From NCBI RefSeq assembly GCF_004771005.1, contig NZ_RQHV01000045.1, positions 1 through 64,000 of the forward strand: 64,000 bases of DNA, given 5' to 3'. Numbering within the stretch: the stretch's first letter is position 1; each line of letters begins with the position of its first letter. The notes beneath the pieces were generated by a model. That model did no database searches and was not told the origin of the DNA. It was given only the letters and a program-made list of their open reading frames with translations. This document shows, in pieces, positions 36,406 to 46,519 of this stretch. The stretch is from Leptospira ilyithenensis. Its GTDB lineage: Bacteria > Spirochaetota > Leptospiria > Leptospirales > Leptospiraceae. The position numbers and the translations under genes are program-made.

Positions 36406-37248
36406 TTGGATTGTAAAAACACGACAAAATGGAAAATTATCTATGTGGTGAAGAAAAAAGGAAAACCGACCAGAGGAGTATTGCGCCAAAACAAAGCGGA
36501 ATTGAAGGCGGAACACGCCAGGTATTTTGCAAGTGAAGACTTGGATTTTTTTATAGAACACTATTGGACCGTTAGGTGGGACTTGAGAAACAAAGATCCG
36601 TATCTGGCGGAAACACTTCCCTACCCGAGCATTCATATCGTATTTGACAAAGGAGATTCCAAAATATACGGAATCACCAAGGGAAGGTTTTCTTATCTAT
36701 TGGAAGGCAAAGGTTCAGTATTCGGAATTAAATTCCGTCCGGGAGCCTTTTATCCTTTTTTTAAAAAGCACGTATCCTTACTGACTGGTAAAACCCTGGG
36801 CATTGATCAGGTTTTCAATGTAAACGTATCCCAGTTGGAAATCGAAATTTTCGAAACGGAAGAAGACGATGATCGGATTCCGATTGTAGAGTCCTGGTTG
36901 AAAAATCATATCCCGGAAAAAGACCCTAACATACCTTATATCAATTCCATTATAGATAAAATAAAAGAAGATCGGGAAGTCCGGTCGGTAGACCAAATTG
37001 TAAAACTTTTCTCCATAGGAAAAAGAAGTTTGCAAAGATTATTCCAGGAATATGTGGGAGTCAGTCCCAAATGGGTAATTCAAAGATATAGACTACATGA
37101 GGTAGCGGAGAAAATAGAAAAATCGGAGAAAGTGAATTTTGCAGAACTCGCTTTGGATTTGGGTTATTATGATCAGGCCCATTTTATCAAAGACTTTAAA
37201 AATACGATTGGACTTGGTCCCTTGGAATATCTAAAAACTACAAAATGA
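36406..37248 (+). CDS. AraC-family transcriptional regulator
   Basis: A 280-residue regulator. The N-terminal about 150 residues are the sensing half (ending in the LLTGKTLGIDQVF region), of the type paired with DUF6597. The C-terminal AraC DNA-binding domain has two helix-turn-helix units: SVDQIVKLFSIGKRSLQRLF and FAELALDLGYYDQAHFIKDFK, with the closing GLGPLEYLK. The start is uncertain; GTG codons near 36445 are alternatives to the ATG at 36406. The divergent SRPBCC gene is a plausible target. Its stop overlaps the DUF4846 gene start by four bases. Confidence 0.85.
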   Translation: MDCKNTTKWKIIYVVKKKGKPTRGVLRQNKAELKAEHARYFASEDLDFFIEHYWTVRWDLRNKDPYLAETLPYPSIHIVFDKGDSKIYGITKGRFSYLLEGKGSVFGIKFRPGAFYPFFKKHVSLLTGKTLGIDQVFNVNVSQLEIEIFETEEDDDRIPIVESWLKNHIPEKDPNIPYINSIIDKIKEDREVRSVDQIVKLFSIGKRSLQRLFQEYVGVSPKWVIQRYRLHEVAEKIEKSEKVNFAELALDLGYYDQAHFIKDFKNTIGLGPLEYLKTTK

Positions 37249-37961
37249 GCATTCGATTTGTCTTTATTTTTCTAACATCCTGTCTTTGCCTTTACCCTTT
37301 TCCAAACTTAGTAAAAGAAATACCCGTTCCCGAAGGTTTTCAAAGAACCAATTTCCCTAAAAACTCGTTTTCCGGTTATTTGCAAAACCTTCCTTTAAAA
37401 AAAGAAACAACCGTCCTTTCCTATCAAAAAAAAAATCTGAACGATTGGTATGATATGATTGCCGTGATCGATAAACCGTTGTTATTTCAAGATGACTTGG
37501 AACAATGTGCGGATTTTTCCATGCGACTTTGGGCGGATTACCACAAAGAATCGGGAAAACTGGACAAATTGTATCTGTTCAGTTACCCGGGAAAAAAACA
37601 GTATTACAAAGATTCGAAAAAAGAATACAATCGTTTTTTAAGAAATGCATTCGCTTCTTCCAATTCCTATTCCTTAAAAAAGGGAGCAAATACGATTGCA
37701 AAAGAAAATCTGCAACCGGGCGATTTGTTCGTACAAAATGAAACAGGAGGGATCGGCCATGTTTCCATCATTCTGGACGAAGCAAAAAACAAAGATAAAA
37801 AACTCTATCTTATCGGTTTTAGCTTTATGCCCGCCCAGGAAATGCATATAGAAAAATCACCAGCTGACAAAGGTAAGGAGGGATGGTTCAGTTACGAAGG
37901 ATTTGTGCAACACCTGCAAACTAAATATCCTTACGGAAATCCGGTGTTAAGAAGATTTTAG
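37245..37961 (+). CDS. DUF4846 family exported protein
   Basis: A 238-residue protein with a hydrophobic N-terminus (FVFIFLTSCLCLYPFP) that includes a possible lipobox Cys. The DUF4846 hallmarks are visible: VPEGFQRTNFPKNSFSGYLQ (start of domain), the block DLEQCADFSMRLWADYH near residue 88 and GDLFVQNETGGIGHVSIILD near 162. The last block, with a late His, recalls NlpC/P60-like folds, but catalytic activity is not established. Coupled to the AraC gene by a four-base overlap. Confidence 0.82.
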   Translation: MSIRFVFIFLTSCLCLYPFPNLVKEIPVPEGFQRTNFPKNSFSGYLQNLPLKKETTVLSYQKKNLNDWYDMIAVIDKPLLFQDDLEQCADFSMRLWADYHKESGKLDKLYLFSYPGKKQYYKDSKKEYNRFLRNAFASSNSYSLKKGANTIAKENLQPGDLFVQNETGGIGHVSIILDEAKNKDKKLYLIGFSFMPAQEMHIEKSPADKGKEGWFSYEGFVQHLQTKYPYGNPVLRRF

Positions 37962-38378
37962 GCTTTTAAAGACAATCCAGAAAAGTATCTGTTTGTTCCT
38001 GATGCGTCGAATGTACGCGCACCGAAATGTTTGCATTCGAAGAAAAAGGAAGAGTCCGCATTCCATTCGAATCATGATATCAGCGCCCTGTCGCCTAAAC
38101 TGAAATTCGTACTTCTCCCAAGGAAGGACAAAGATCTGGCGCCTCCACGATTTTGAGAACTTCCGGTCCCCGCTTCTACTAGTCACGATTTTTCTCGTGA
38201 ATACGTGCGTTCTATCGTTTTGATCGGCAAGATCCAAAACAATTGCAGATAATCAAGTATCACAATTGTATATCCGTCGTTTGAACGAATCCGGTATCAT
38301 ATTGATAATCCGTAAAATTTAATAGGAAAATATCATTTTAGATTGTCTCTATTTCCGGAATCTATAGGGTTCATCGAA
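37962..38378. other. Non-coding stretch with a hairpin
   Basis: About 415 bases without a supported gene, between the DUF4846 gene and the phosphatase gene. It contains an 18-base hairpin, TCACGATTTTTCTCGTGA (38183-38200), and is more GC-rich in its middle than in its ends. A 96-codon frame on the minus strand is arginine-rich and looks spurious. The last 60 bases are AT-rich and should hold the promoter of the next gene. Confidence 0.4.
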
Positions 38379-41300
38379 ATGGATTTAAATTGGTTAGCCT
38401 TGTCGTATCATTCCGTTGGAGTTTTCGCCGCAAATTTAATCAGTGTGATACTCACTATTTTTCTATTGAGCAAAAAAAATAAAACACCTACAACCTGGTG
38501 GCTCGCAATGATGTTCTTAGGTTATAGCTTTATGTTGTTCGGTTATGTAATGGCATATTCCGTTAATGCAAGCTGGGGGGCATACCATCGTTTTTTTACG
38601 AGCTGTGCAATGTTTGGAAATGCAGGAATGATCGGATTTGCTTACACGTTTCCAAGACTTGATCAGCCGAAAGAGGCAAAAATTGCAATACCTCTATCAT
38701 TCACCTTATTATTAGTTACATTCACCGATTTTGTATATACCGGCTCCCGATTAGAGATCATCTACAATTTTACAGCGCATTTTTATACTTTTGACTATGG
38801 TGCGCAGCATGCGATTGCTTTACTTTTAACTCAAATATTTCCCTTAACCATACTGATTCGCAAAACAATCCGGTATTCCGCTTACGATGGCTTTTTTTCA
38901 AAATGGATTTCCAAACCGGTGTCGCCTTCGGGGTACCCTATGTTTTTACTTTCCAGGTTTTGCGTTGGTTGGATCAAGTTCATCAATCCGAAAGGGGAAG
39001 ATGCAAAGGCTTGCAAAAGTTTCGTAAAAGCGATCATCATCTTCCTCTTTATTGCGGCATTAAATGTATTAAATAAATCAGGAATTGTCACATATGATTT
39101 ATATGCATTCGGATTTTCAAACGTAACATTAGTTATCTGCTTCTACTTTGTAATCACCTACTTGAATAATTCACCCGAACCTACTACATTTATGGTAAAA
39201 TTGGTCGGCGTAAGTCTCGTGACCGTTCTTCTTGTGCTTGGATTTGTAGGCAATATAACACTTTCCTTGAGCGAAGAGGAATACGATAACCAAAAGAGAA
39301 CGGAAATTTTAGGTTCCAAACCTTTCTTATTAAACAAACAATACGATCAAGTCGCCGAAGATATCGAATATATCATTCGAAAGCCGGTAGATTCGGATTC
39401 TTTTAGCAAAAATTTAAAAATTGAATACAATCGTCACCCGGATCAACTGAACATCGAAAGAGTATTATCGGAACAAAAGAAAGTACAGGATTTTGCTCTT
39501 AAAGAATTACTTACGGAGATACTGAAAAAGAACGGCCGCAGCTTAAAAACAAACACTCCAACGCAAGGAGAAGAAGACGAGGCGCTGTCTCGCTTCAGCA
39601 AAACGAAAGCTTACGGAAATCTGAACAGTTCTTCTCAGAATGATTTGAATCGTCTCTACAGAACAGCTGACAAACGTTACACGCATTTCGATTTTATAAT
39701 GAAAAATGTAAAATATGAAGTAGGATTTTCATATGATGAATATCGAAAGCATACGCATAGAAATACGATCAAACTGATTTACATTATATTTTCAACATCA
39801 CTTCTGATTCTGATTATTTTTCCGAGATTTTTCCATTCCAGTCTTGTCAAACCGCTCAACGATTTACTTTCCGGTGTCACTAAAGTGAACGAAGGTAACC
39901 TAGAGATCCAAGTTCCTATCAAAGTTCAGGATGAAATCGGTTATCTTGCCGGCTCATTCAATTCGATGGTTTATTCCATTAAAGAAGCGCGAAAGGAACT
40001 GGAAGACTACGCTGTTAATCTCGAAAAAAAAGTGAAAGAACGCACGCGAGAAGTTCAGGAGAAAATGGACGAAGTGCAAAAGTTGAAAATTCAACAAGAC
40101 GGCGATTATTTTCTCACCTCCTTACTTGCCAAACCTCTATTCTTCAATGCCAATAAATCAAAGTTAGTTCCTACTGAATTTGTGATTCATCAAAAAAAGA
40201 AATTCGAATTCAAAAGCAAAACCGCCGATTTGGGCGGGGATATTTGCATCACAGGAACATTAAAATTCGGTAAACCGGAGGATTACAAAACCTACATTAT
40301 GACCTTGAACGGGGATGCAATGGGCAAATCCATGCAAGGAGCGGGGGGAGCGCTGGTTATGGGTGTTGTAATCAATGCAATCATGTCCCGCTCTGCATCC
40401 AATAAAAAAGTTTTAGACATGAAGCCGGAAGAATGGCTCACGGATATTTATTATGAAGTAAATTCCGTATTCAAATCGTTTAACGGAACTATGGTGATTT
40501 CTGCTACCGTTTTACTCATCGAAGAAAAATCAGGGGAGATGTTTTATTTCAACGCAGAACATCCGGCTACCATTCTTTACCGGGACGGAAAGGCAAGCTT
40601 CATAGAACAAGAATTATTATTGAGAAAATTAGGTCAGGAGTCCGAGTTCGCTTTTCAAGTATATAAATACCAACTGGAGCCTGGAGATATAATTATTCTC
40701 GGTTCCGATGGACGTGATGATATAAATTTAACGCCAAATTCGAAAACGAGAACCATCAATGAAGATGAGTTTGCAATTCTCAGAACGATCGAAAAAACGA
40801 AGGGAAATATTTTCAAGATGGAAGAGGCTCTGAAAGAAATCGGAGAGATCACAGATGATTTGTCTTTCCTTCGAGTTGATTTTCATAGACAGGAAATCCG
40901 CGAAGAAATTCAAAACATTCAGGAAGAACCGATCTCTTCAAAATTCGAACACGAAGAACTTGAGATGCGTGATGATGAAGATTCACTTCTGGATATTACC
41001 GAAGTATATCGGCAAAGCAAACAACTGTACCAGGAAGGTCAGGTGAATGAAGCTCTCGCAGTTCTTACAAAAGCTCATTCCGTTGAACCGACCAATCAAA
41101 AGTTGAACAAATTATTCGGACTTATGAGCTTCAAAGGAAAGGATTATGCAACCGCTGTTGAAGTGATCAATCACTATTTGCAAATGGATCCTGATACCGA
41201 AGAGATGTGGTACTATTTATCATTGTCTCAAAAGAAAATGGGAAGGTATTTATCTTCTTTGGAAGCTTCCAAACGTGTTTATCAATTGCATCCTGACAAT

Positions 41301-41444
41301 ATAAATAATTTAGTCAACTTATCCGACCTTAACCGTCTAACAGGAAATTACGATGAAGCGAAGGTCCTTTCGGAAAAAGCCTTGGAACTCGATCCGGAGA
41401 ATCAAAACGCCAGGAAAATACTCAAGTATTTAGAGAAAGCCTAG
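38379..41444 (+). CDS. Membrane SpoIIE-type PP2C phosphatase with HAMP and TPR domains
   Basis: With ATG 38379 the protein has 1021 residues; a TTG at 38343 would add 12. Seven or so hydrophobic helices span about 10-300 and another pair flanks a periplasmic loop to about 480. A HAMP domain (about 486-535, DEIGYLAGSFNSM) leads to a coiled coil, then a PP2C/SpoIIE phosphatase domain at about 600-830 with metal-binding acids in TADLGGDICI, LNGDAMGKS and LGSDGRDD. TPRs occupy about 870-1020. It is expected to dephosphorylate a serine on a partner, for example an anti-sigma-factor antagonist, in response to an envelope signal. No antagonist gene lies nearby. Confidence 0.85.
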   Translation: MDLNWLALSYHSVGVFAANLISVILTIFLLSKKNKTPTTWWLAMMFLGYSFMLFGYVMAYSVNASWGAYHRFFTSCAMFGNAGMIGFAYTFPRLDQPKEAKIAIPLSFTLLLVTFTDFVYTGSRLEIIYNFTAHFYTFDYGAQHAIALLLTQIFPLTILIRKTIRYSAYDGFFSKWISKPVSPSGYPMFLLSRFCVGWIKFINPKGEDAKACKSFVKAIIIFLFIAALNVLNKSGIVTYDLYAFGFSNVTLVICFYFVITYLNNSPEPTTFMVKLVGVSLVTVLLVLGFVGNITLSLSEEEYDNQKRTEILGSKPFLLNKQYDQVAEDIEYIIRKPVDSDSFSKNLKIEYNRHPDQLNIERVLSEQKKVQDFALKELLTEILKKNGRSLKTNTPTQGEEDEALSRFSKTKAYGNLNSSSQNDLNRLYRTADKRYTHFDFIMKNVKYEVGFSYDEYRKHTHRNTIKLIYIIFSTSLLILIIFPRFFHSSLVKPLNDLLSGVTKVNEGNLEIQVPIKVQDEIGYLAGSFNSMVYSIKEARKELEDYAVNLEKKVKERTREVQEKMDEVQKLKIQQDGDYFLTSLLAKPLFFNANKSKLVPTEFVIHQKKKFEFKSKTADLGGDICITGTLKFGKPEDYKTYIMTLNGDAMGKSMQGAGGALVMGVVINAIMSRSASNKKVLDMKPEEWLTDIYYEVNSVFKSFNGTMVISATVLLIEEKSGEMFYFNAEHPATILYRDGKASFIEQELLLRKLGQESEFAFQVYKYQLEPGDIIILGSDGRDDINLTPNSKTRTINEDEFAILRTIEKTKGNIFKMEEALKEIGEITDDLSFLRVDFHRQEIREEIQNIQEEPISSKFEHEELEMRDDEDSLLDITEVYRQSKQLYQEGQVNEALAVLTKAHSVEPTNQKLNKLFGLMSFKGKDYATAVEVINHYLQMDPDTEEMWYYLSLSQKKMGRYLSSLEASKRVYQLHPDNINNLVNLSDLNRLTGNYDEAKVLSEKALELDPENQNARKILKYLEKA

Positions 41445-41469
41445 TCCGGTATTTTTCATATTAAGAATG

Positions 41470-41516
41470 GATAGAGAGCGGATTTCGGGAAAATTCACTC
41501 TCTATCGGGTTTTTTT
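41470..41516 (+). terminator. Rho-independent terminator after the phosphatase gene
   Basis: GATAGAGAG and CTCTCTATC form a nine-base stem with a 19-base loop, followed by GGG and seven T. Confidence 0.75.
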
Positions 41517-41570
41517 AAACGATCTTGGGAAAACACGAAGAAATCATGCTTTCGTATCATACTTCGGTTT

Positions 41571-41894
41571 TCAATGTTCTCCGGTTAGTTTCAATCCCAT
41601 AACACCGATTACGATTAAACTTGCGGACAATACCCTCCAAAGAGTGGAGGATTCACCGAATACAATGATGCCTAACAAAAATGCACCGGTCGCACCGATT
41701 CCTGTCCATACAGCATAGGCCGTTCCCATAGGAATTGTTTTTTGGGCATGCCAAAGCAGAAACACGCTGATGGTCATGGAAAGTATGGAAAATCCGATCC
41801 AAGGGATTTTGTATTCACTCGATTCCGAAAGTTTGATTCCCAAAGGCCAACCGATTTCAAAGACGCCCGCCAGAATTAACACGATCCAATTCAT
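41571..41894 (-). CDS. sugE: SMR-family exporter, SugE/Gdx (guanidinium) type
   Basis: A 107-residue four-helix small multidrug resistance protein. The start is ATG 41894, with GGAG seven bases before it; the longer open frame upstream is not part of the gene. The SugE/Gdx signature GTAYAVWTGIGATGAF is present near residue 57, and the N-terminal Glu in AGVFEIGW is the coupling acid of the family. Gdx members export guanidinium in exchange for protons. No guanidine riboswitch core was recognised in the short leader. It is divergent from the helicase gene. Confidence 0.9.
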   Translation of the reverse strand: MNWIVLILAGVFEIGWPLGIKLSESSEYKIPWIGFSILSMTISVFLLWHAQKTIPMGTAYAVWTGIGATGAFLLGIIVFGESSTLWRVLSASLIVIGVMGLKLTGEH

Positions 41895-41958
41895 TATTTT
41901 TTCTCCAATGACCATTTTTTCAGGAGCCAATCCAAGGTCAAACCGACCTTTCTTTTCC

Positions 41959-43355
<1,397 letters not shown>

Positions 43356-43384
43356 AGATTGTATGAAGCCCCCTGCAGCTCATC

Positions 43385-43411
43385 CAGTTGTTTCCCCAAC
43401 TGTAATTTTTT
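43385..43411 (+). terminator. Terminator after tRNA-Val
   Basis: CAGTTG and CAACTG pair around a six-base loop and are followed, after TAA, by six T. The stem is short, so efficiency is uncertain. Confidence 0.6.
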
Positions 43412-43432
43412 ATCCTAATGCAAATTTAACAA

Positions 43433-44215
43433 TCAGTAGTCGGCTGCAGCTTCCGACAACAAAATCTTGGTTCGGAGCCATGTTGGAACAAGTCGTCCTA
43501 TACGCACAGCAAGAGCAGTGCTAAAAGGAAATCGATTTTCGTGAACTTCCCGACGTAGACCATTCAATATGTATTTCACTGCCTCTTTCTCGCTAATTTC
43601 ATTCGGTGCCGGAATGCCGTCGTCTTTAACGGCTTCTGTGGCAACAAAGCCGGGATGGATTGTTTGGATGCGCACATGTTTGAAACCGAAATGTTTTAGT
43701 TCCATTCTCGCAGTATCCAAGAAAATTCTCCCCGCTGCTTTCGCCGCAGTATAATCACCTTGCATAGGTATTCCGAAGTAAGTCGCAAGAGAATTGAGAT
43801 GAGCAATCATACAAGGTGTCGTTTGTGATTTCATTTGGGCTATTACCGGAACGAAAAAGTTTATCAGGGTATCGTAATTGGTTCGCATCTTACCAAGAAT
43901 CACTTCTCTCGAATCTTTGATTGTGTTGGAGGCCGGGCCAACCCCCACGTTTAGAATTGCAATGTCGATCTTTCCGAATGTCTTAGTCGTTTCACGAACA
44001 ACCAAATCCGCATGTTTGGGATCTGTGGCATCACCTGCAAAAAAAAGACATTTACTACCCTTGTCTTCGATTTCTCGTTTTAGGTCTTGGAGAAGATTCT
44101 CCCGTCTTGCGGTAACTACGATATTATTTCCAAAATCGGCGAGAACGATTGCAAGTTCTCTTCCGATGCCGGACGATGCGCCGGTTATTAAAATCGTTTT
44201 GTTTTTATAGTCCAT
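43433..44215 (-). CDS. Short-chain dehydrogenase/reductase
   Basis: A 260-residue SDR enzyme, NAD(P)-dependent. The dinucleotide motif TGASSGIG at residues 10-17, the catalytic Ser in AHLNSLATY and the YTAAK pair near 155 are in place; NVGVG replaces the usual NNAG. The substrate is unknown. It is the last gene of a minus-strand run with two class II aldolase-like genes, divergent from a TetR regulator, which suggests a sugar-acid or small-aldehyde pathway or an accessory transfer cassette. Confidence 0.88.
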   Translation of the reverse strand: MDYKNKTILITGASSGIGRELAIVLADFGNNIVVTARRENLLQDLKREIEDKGSKCLFFAGDATDPKHADLVVRETTKTFGKIDIAILNVGVGPASNTIKDSREVILGKMRTNYDTLINFFVPVIAQMKSQTTPCMIAHLNSLATYFGIPMQGDYTAAKAAGRIFLDTARMELKHFGFKHVRIQTIHPGFVATEAVKDDGIPAPNEISEKEAVKYILNGLRREVHENRFPFSTALAVRIGRLVPTWLRTKILLSEAAADY

Positions 44216-44238
44216 ATTCCCCCCAACCTTGTCCGAAA

Positions 44239-44961
44239 TCAGTATGCTGTAAAACCTGTTGGAGCTTTACCAAGTGCGTATGCCGCTGCGGCCTTACGTT
44301 CATCTTTTATAAGTCGATTTTTTGCAATCCAACGGACGAACCATGGGATGCGGCGTATTTTGCCGCCGGTTGCGTGGGCCAAAAGATACGCTTTAGAGCA
44401 TTTTTCAATCAATTCGCAATTGTATATGGCCTTCTCTCGGGTAACGCTTGTTATCACCACTCCGTTTGTATCGAGAAACGCGTTGGCACCATTGAGTAAG
44501 ACCGAGTCGGCAATAGCTGAGCCATCCTCGGATTTATGAATGGGAACCACAGGTGCACCAAGTTGCCGGCACTGTTCATCAAAAACAAGAGGAAGCGGAT
44601 CTTTTAATGTTTTTAATAGAGAGCCCCAAATAGGCTGGAAACAGGCAATGGCTCCAATGTCGGGTCTCGCTTTATACATGCTTGCGTGAAAGTGAATCAC
44701 GGCTAATCTTTCCGAGTCAAGAATCGTCGTCTGACCGTGGATGTCGAATTGGTCTGTCTGCACTTTAGCACCTTTTCCTGAGCCTCTATTAATCAGCAGG
44801 AAAGCTTCTGGTTTCCTTCCGGGGAGCCGGAAGGAAAGGCTTGCTGCTTTTTTCTGTAAGAGACCTTTTGCCTCCAACCTTTCCCATAAATTCATCAAGT
44901 CTTTGAGATCGGTAGATCCATGTTCCTTTGTTGGTTTTTTTTTCGTTTTTACGTAGTTCAT
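44239..44961 (-). CDS. Class II aldolase-like protein with the metal site lost
   Basis: A 240-residue protein, started at ATG 44961 (AGGGA five bases before it). It follows the class II aldolase/adducin fold and is a diverged relative of the next gene. The normal zinc-binding HTH is IACFQP here (near residue 127), and the C-terminal ligand His of the NHG motif is replaced (LDTNGVVITS), so metal-dependent aldol chemistry is not expected. A basic tail (KTKKKPTKEH) opens the protein. It may have a structural or regulatory role or be decaying. It is in one transcription direction with the intact paralogue and the SDR gene. Confidence 0.72.
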   Translation of the reverse strand: MNYVKTKKKPTKEHGSTDLKDLMNLWERLEAKGLLQKKAASLSFRLPGRKPEAFLLINRGSGKGAKVQTDQFDIHGQTTILDSERLAVIHFHASMYKARPDIGAIACFQPIWGSLLKTLKDPLPLVFDEQCRQLGAPVVPIHKSEDGSAIADSVLLNGANAFLDTNGVVITSVTREKAIYNCELIEKCSKAYLLAHATGGKIRRIPWFVRWIAKNRLIKDERKAAAAYALGKAPTGFTAY

Positions 44962-45009
44962 GTTATTCCCTGATTTTATATTATTAGGCAAGTCGAGGTT
45001 GCACTTTGC

Positions 45010-45654
45010 CTATAGGATCGAAAGTGCTTGTTGCATAACAAGAGGAGAAATTTCCGAGAAGTTCGGATTGTTTTTTATACGGGAACGAAGGAAGTATGCT
45101 GATTGTTCCTCAGCTAACAGAACATTTGCAATTGCCTCATCTATAGATTTAGCCCCACAAACTATTCCATGGTTTCGTAATAGGTATCCATTTGTGTCCT
45201 TTCGTAACTTCTTCTTAAAAGCGCTAACCAAGAATGATGTTCCGGATGGTGCATAGGAAACGATGCGTAAGGCTGACCCAAGACTTGCGCGGGACTCAGC
45301 ACCTTCGACAGGCATGTCAATTCCGAGTAGAGTTACCGCACTCGCCAGGGGTTGGTGTGTATGTAAGCTGACTTGCAAATCAGGTCTACAAGTCAAAAAG
45401 GCTGCATGCATCCCGCTTTCGGTGGTAGGCTGCTTAGTGCCTTCTACTAGTTTCAAGTCCCTCATCCTGACAATACAGATATCCTCATTTTTCATGCTGT
45501 AATAGTCGGAAGCTGACGGCGTAACAGCCATAAGTTCTGTGTCTATCCGCACAGCCAAGTTTCCGCCGATGCCGGCAAAAAAACCAAGGTCAGCAAGCCT
45601 TACGGAAGCTGCTACTATAGATGCACGCACCGCTTCAAACCTTAAACCTGTCAT
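45010..45654 (-). CDS. Class II aldolase/adducin family protein, active-site intact
   Basis: A 214-residue aldolase of the L-fuculose-phosphate/ribulose-phosphate epimerase group. The zinc ligands are intact: HTH in VSLHTHQPLA near residue 98 and the late His in LRNHGIV near 162; the catalytic Glu is in PTTESGMHAA. The usual substrate is a phosphorylated keto-sugar or sugar acid; a specific one cannot be read. A TetR gene lies divergently upstream with an inverted repeat between them, so this is probably the first gene of the regulated unit. Confidence 0.86.
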   Translation of the reverse strand: MTGLRFEAVRASIVAASVRLADLGFFAGIGGNLAVRIDTELMAVTPSASDYYSMKNEDICIVRMRDLKLVEGTKQPTTESGMHAAFLTCRPDLQVSLHTHQPLASAVTLLGIDMPVEGAESRASLGSALRIVSYAPSGTSFLVSAFKKKLRKDTNGYLLRNHGIVCGAKSIDEAIANVLLAEEQSAYFLRSRIKNNPNFSEISPLVMQQALSIL

Positions 45655-45715
45655 ATTATTAACTCCTCAGCAGACACAAAAACTCGGCAAACGCTGAGCC
45701 AAAAGTAGAGATAAA

Positions 45716-45729
45716 TCGACTAATGTCGA
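45716..45729. promoter_or_regulatory. Inverted repeat, putative TetR operator
   Basis: TCGACTAATGTCGA is a perfect 5-4-5 inverted repeat in the 143-base gap between the aldolase gene and the TetR gene. A related GTCGATTTTTGTCGG lies at about 45778 near the TetR start. Divergent placement fits autoregulation and control of the aldolase unit. Confidence 0.45.
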
Positions 45730-45785
45730 GTAAATTTCTTTTTAAATTACTAAAAATGGACTTGAATCGTTTCTAAAGTCGATTT

Positions 45786-46451
45786 TTGTCGGTAATAGTG
45801 TCGAAATCGTCAAAACAAATATCCTCGAAATCACCAGCAAGTGGATTGAAATCCGAAGGTCCCTTGGGCGTCGGCAGAAGGGCCGTTTTGATTCAGGCAT
45901 TGAGAGAATTATTGAGAGAGGAAGCTCCTGAGTCTCTCACGTTTGCAAAAATTTGTGAGCGTGCTGACATTCCCAGGGCGTCGGCCTATCATTTCTTTCC
46001 AAATATGGGAGCGCTTTATTTGGGCCTCCGACTCCTTCATGCTGAACTTGTAGCGGCGAGATTGTCCCGGGTGGATACCTCTCAATTCGAGAGCTGGCAA
46101 GACTATGTGTATTTCCTTGCCGGAGAAGCAATTGCCGTCCTCCGAGAGGATTCTGCGATGATGCGTGTCGTTTATGGAGTTCGCAATGAAGAGACAATGC
46201 TCATTGGTAAAGAACTCGATTCCAAAATTGCAAGCATCGCTCTCAAGCAGGTGATGGATCGTTTCGCACTTCCTTTCTGGCCAGACGCTCCGAGGAAAGT
46301 GGGTATTGCTGTTGCGCTCATTGACTCCGTCTTCCGCTTCTCCTTTCGCGAGCAAGGCACGATCACGGACGAAATCGTTCGGGAAGCGGGCCGAGCTGCC
46401 GTTGCGTATCTTCGCTGCTATTTGCCCGAGTACGTGGATAGCAAGCCTTAA
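45786..46451 (+). CDS. TetR-family transcriptional regulator
   Basis: A 221-residue regulator if translation starts at TTG 45786; GTG 45798 (217 residues) is as likely. The N-terminal TetR helix-turn-helix is at about 30-80: RRAVLIQALRELLRE, then LTFAKICERADIPRASAYHFFPN. The C-terminal ligand domain is helical and ends VDSKP. Base composition is clearly more GC-rich than its neighbours, hinting at transfer. It is divergent from the aldolase/SDR unit and probably represses it. Confidence 0.88.
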   Translation: MSVIVSKSSKQISSKSPASGLKSEGPLGVGRRAVLIQALRELLREEAPESLTFAKICERADIPRASAYHFFPNMGALYLGLRLLHAELVAARLSRVDTSQFESWQDYVYFLAGEAIAVLREDSAMMRVVYGVRNEETMLIGKELDSKIASIALKQVMDRFALPFWPDAPRKVGIAVALIDSVFRFSFREQGTITDEIVREAGRAAVAYLRCYLPEYVDSKP

Positions 46452-46519
46452 GCCCAACCCCCAGGAATGCTACAAAAACTCAGCATTTGTCCACCGGTTT
46501 AGCGGAACACCAGAACTTC

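Noticed and set aside
37947..38237. 96-codon arginine-rich frame on the minus strand.
   Set aside because: No ribosome site, no homology pattern, and it overlaps the end of the DUF4846 gene.
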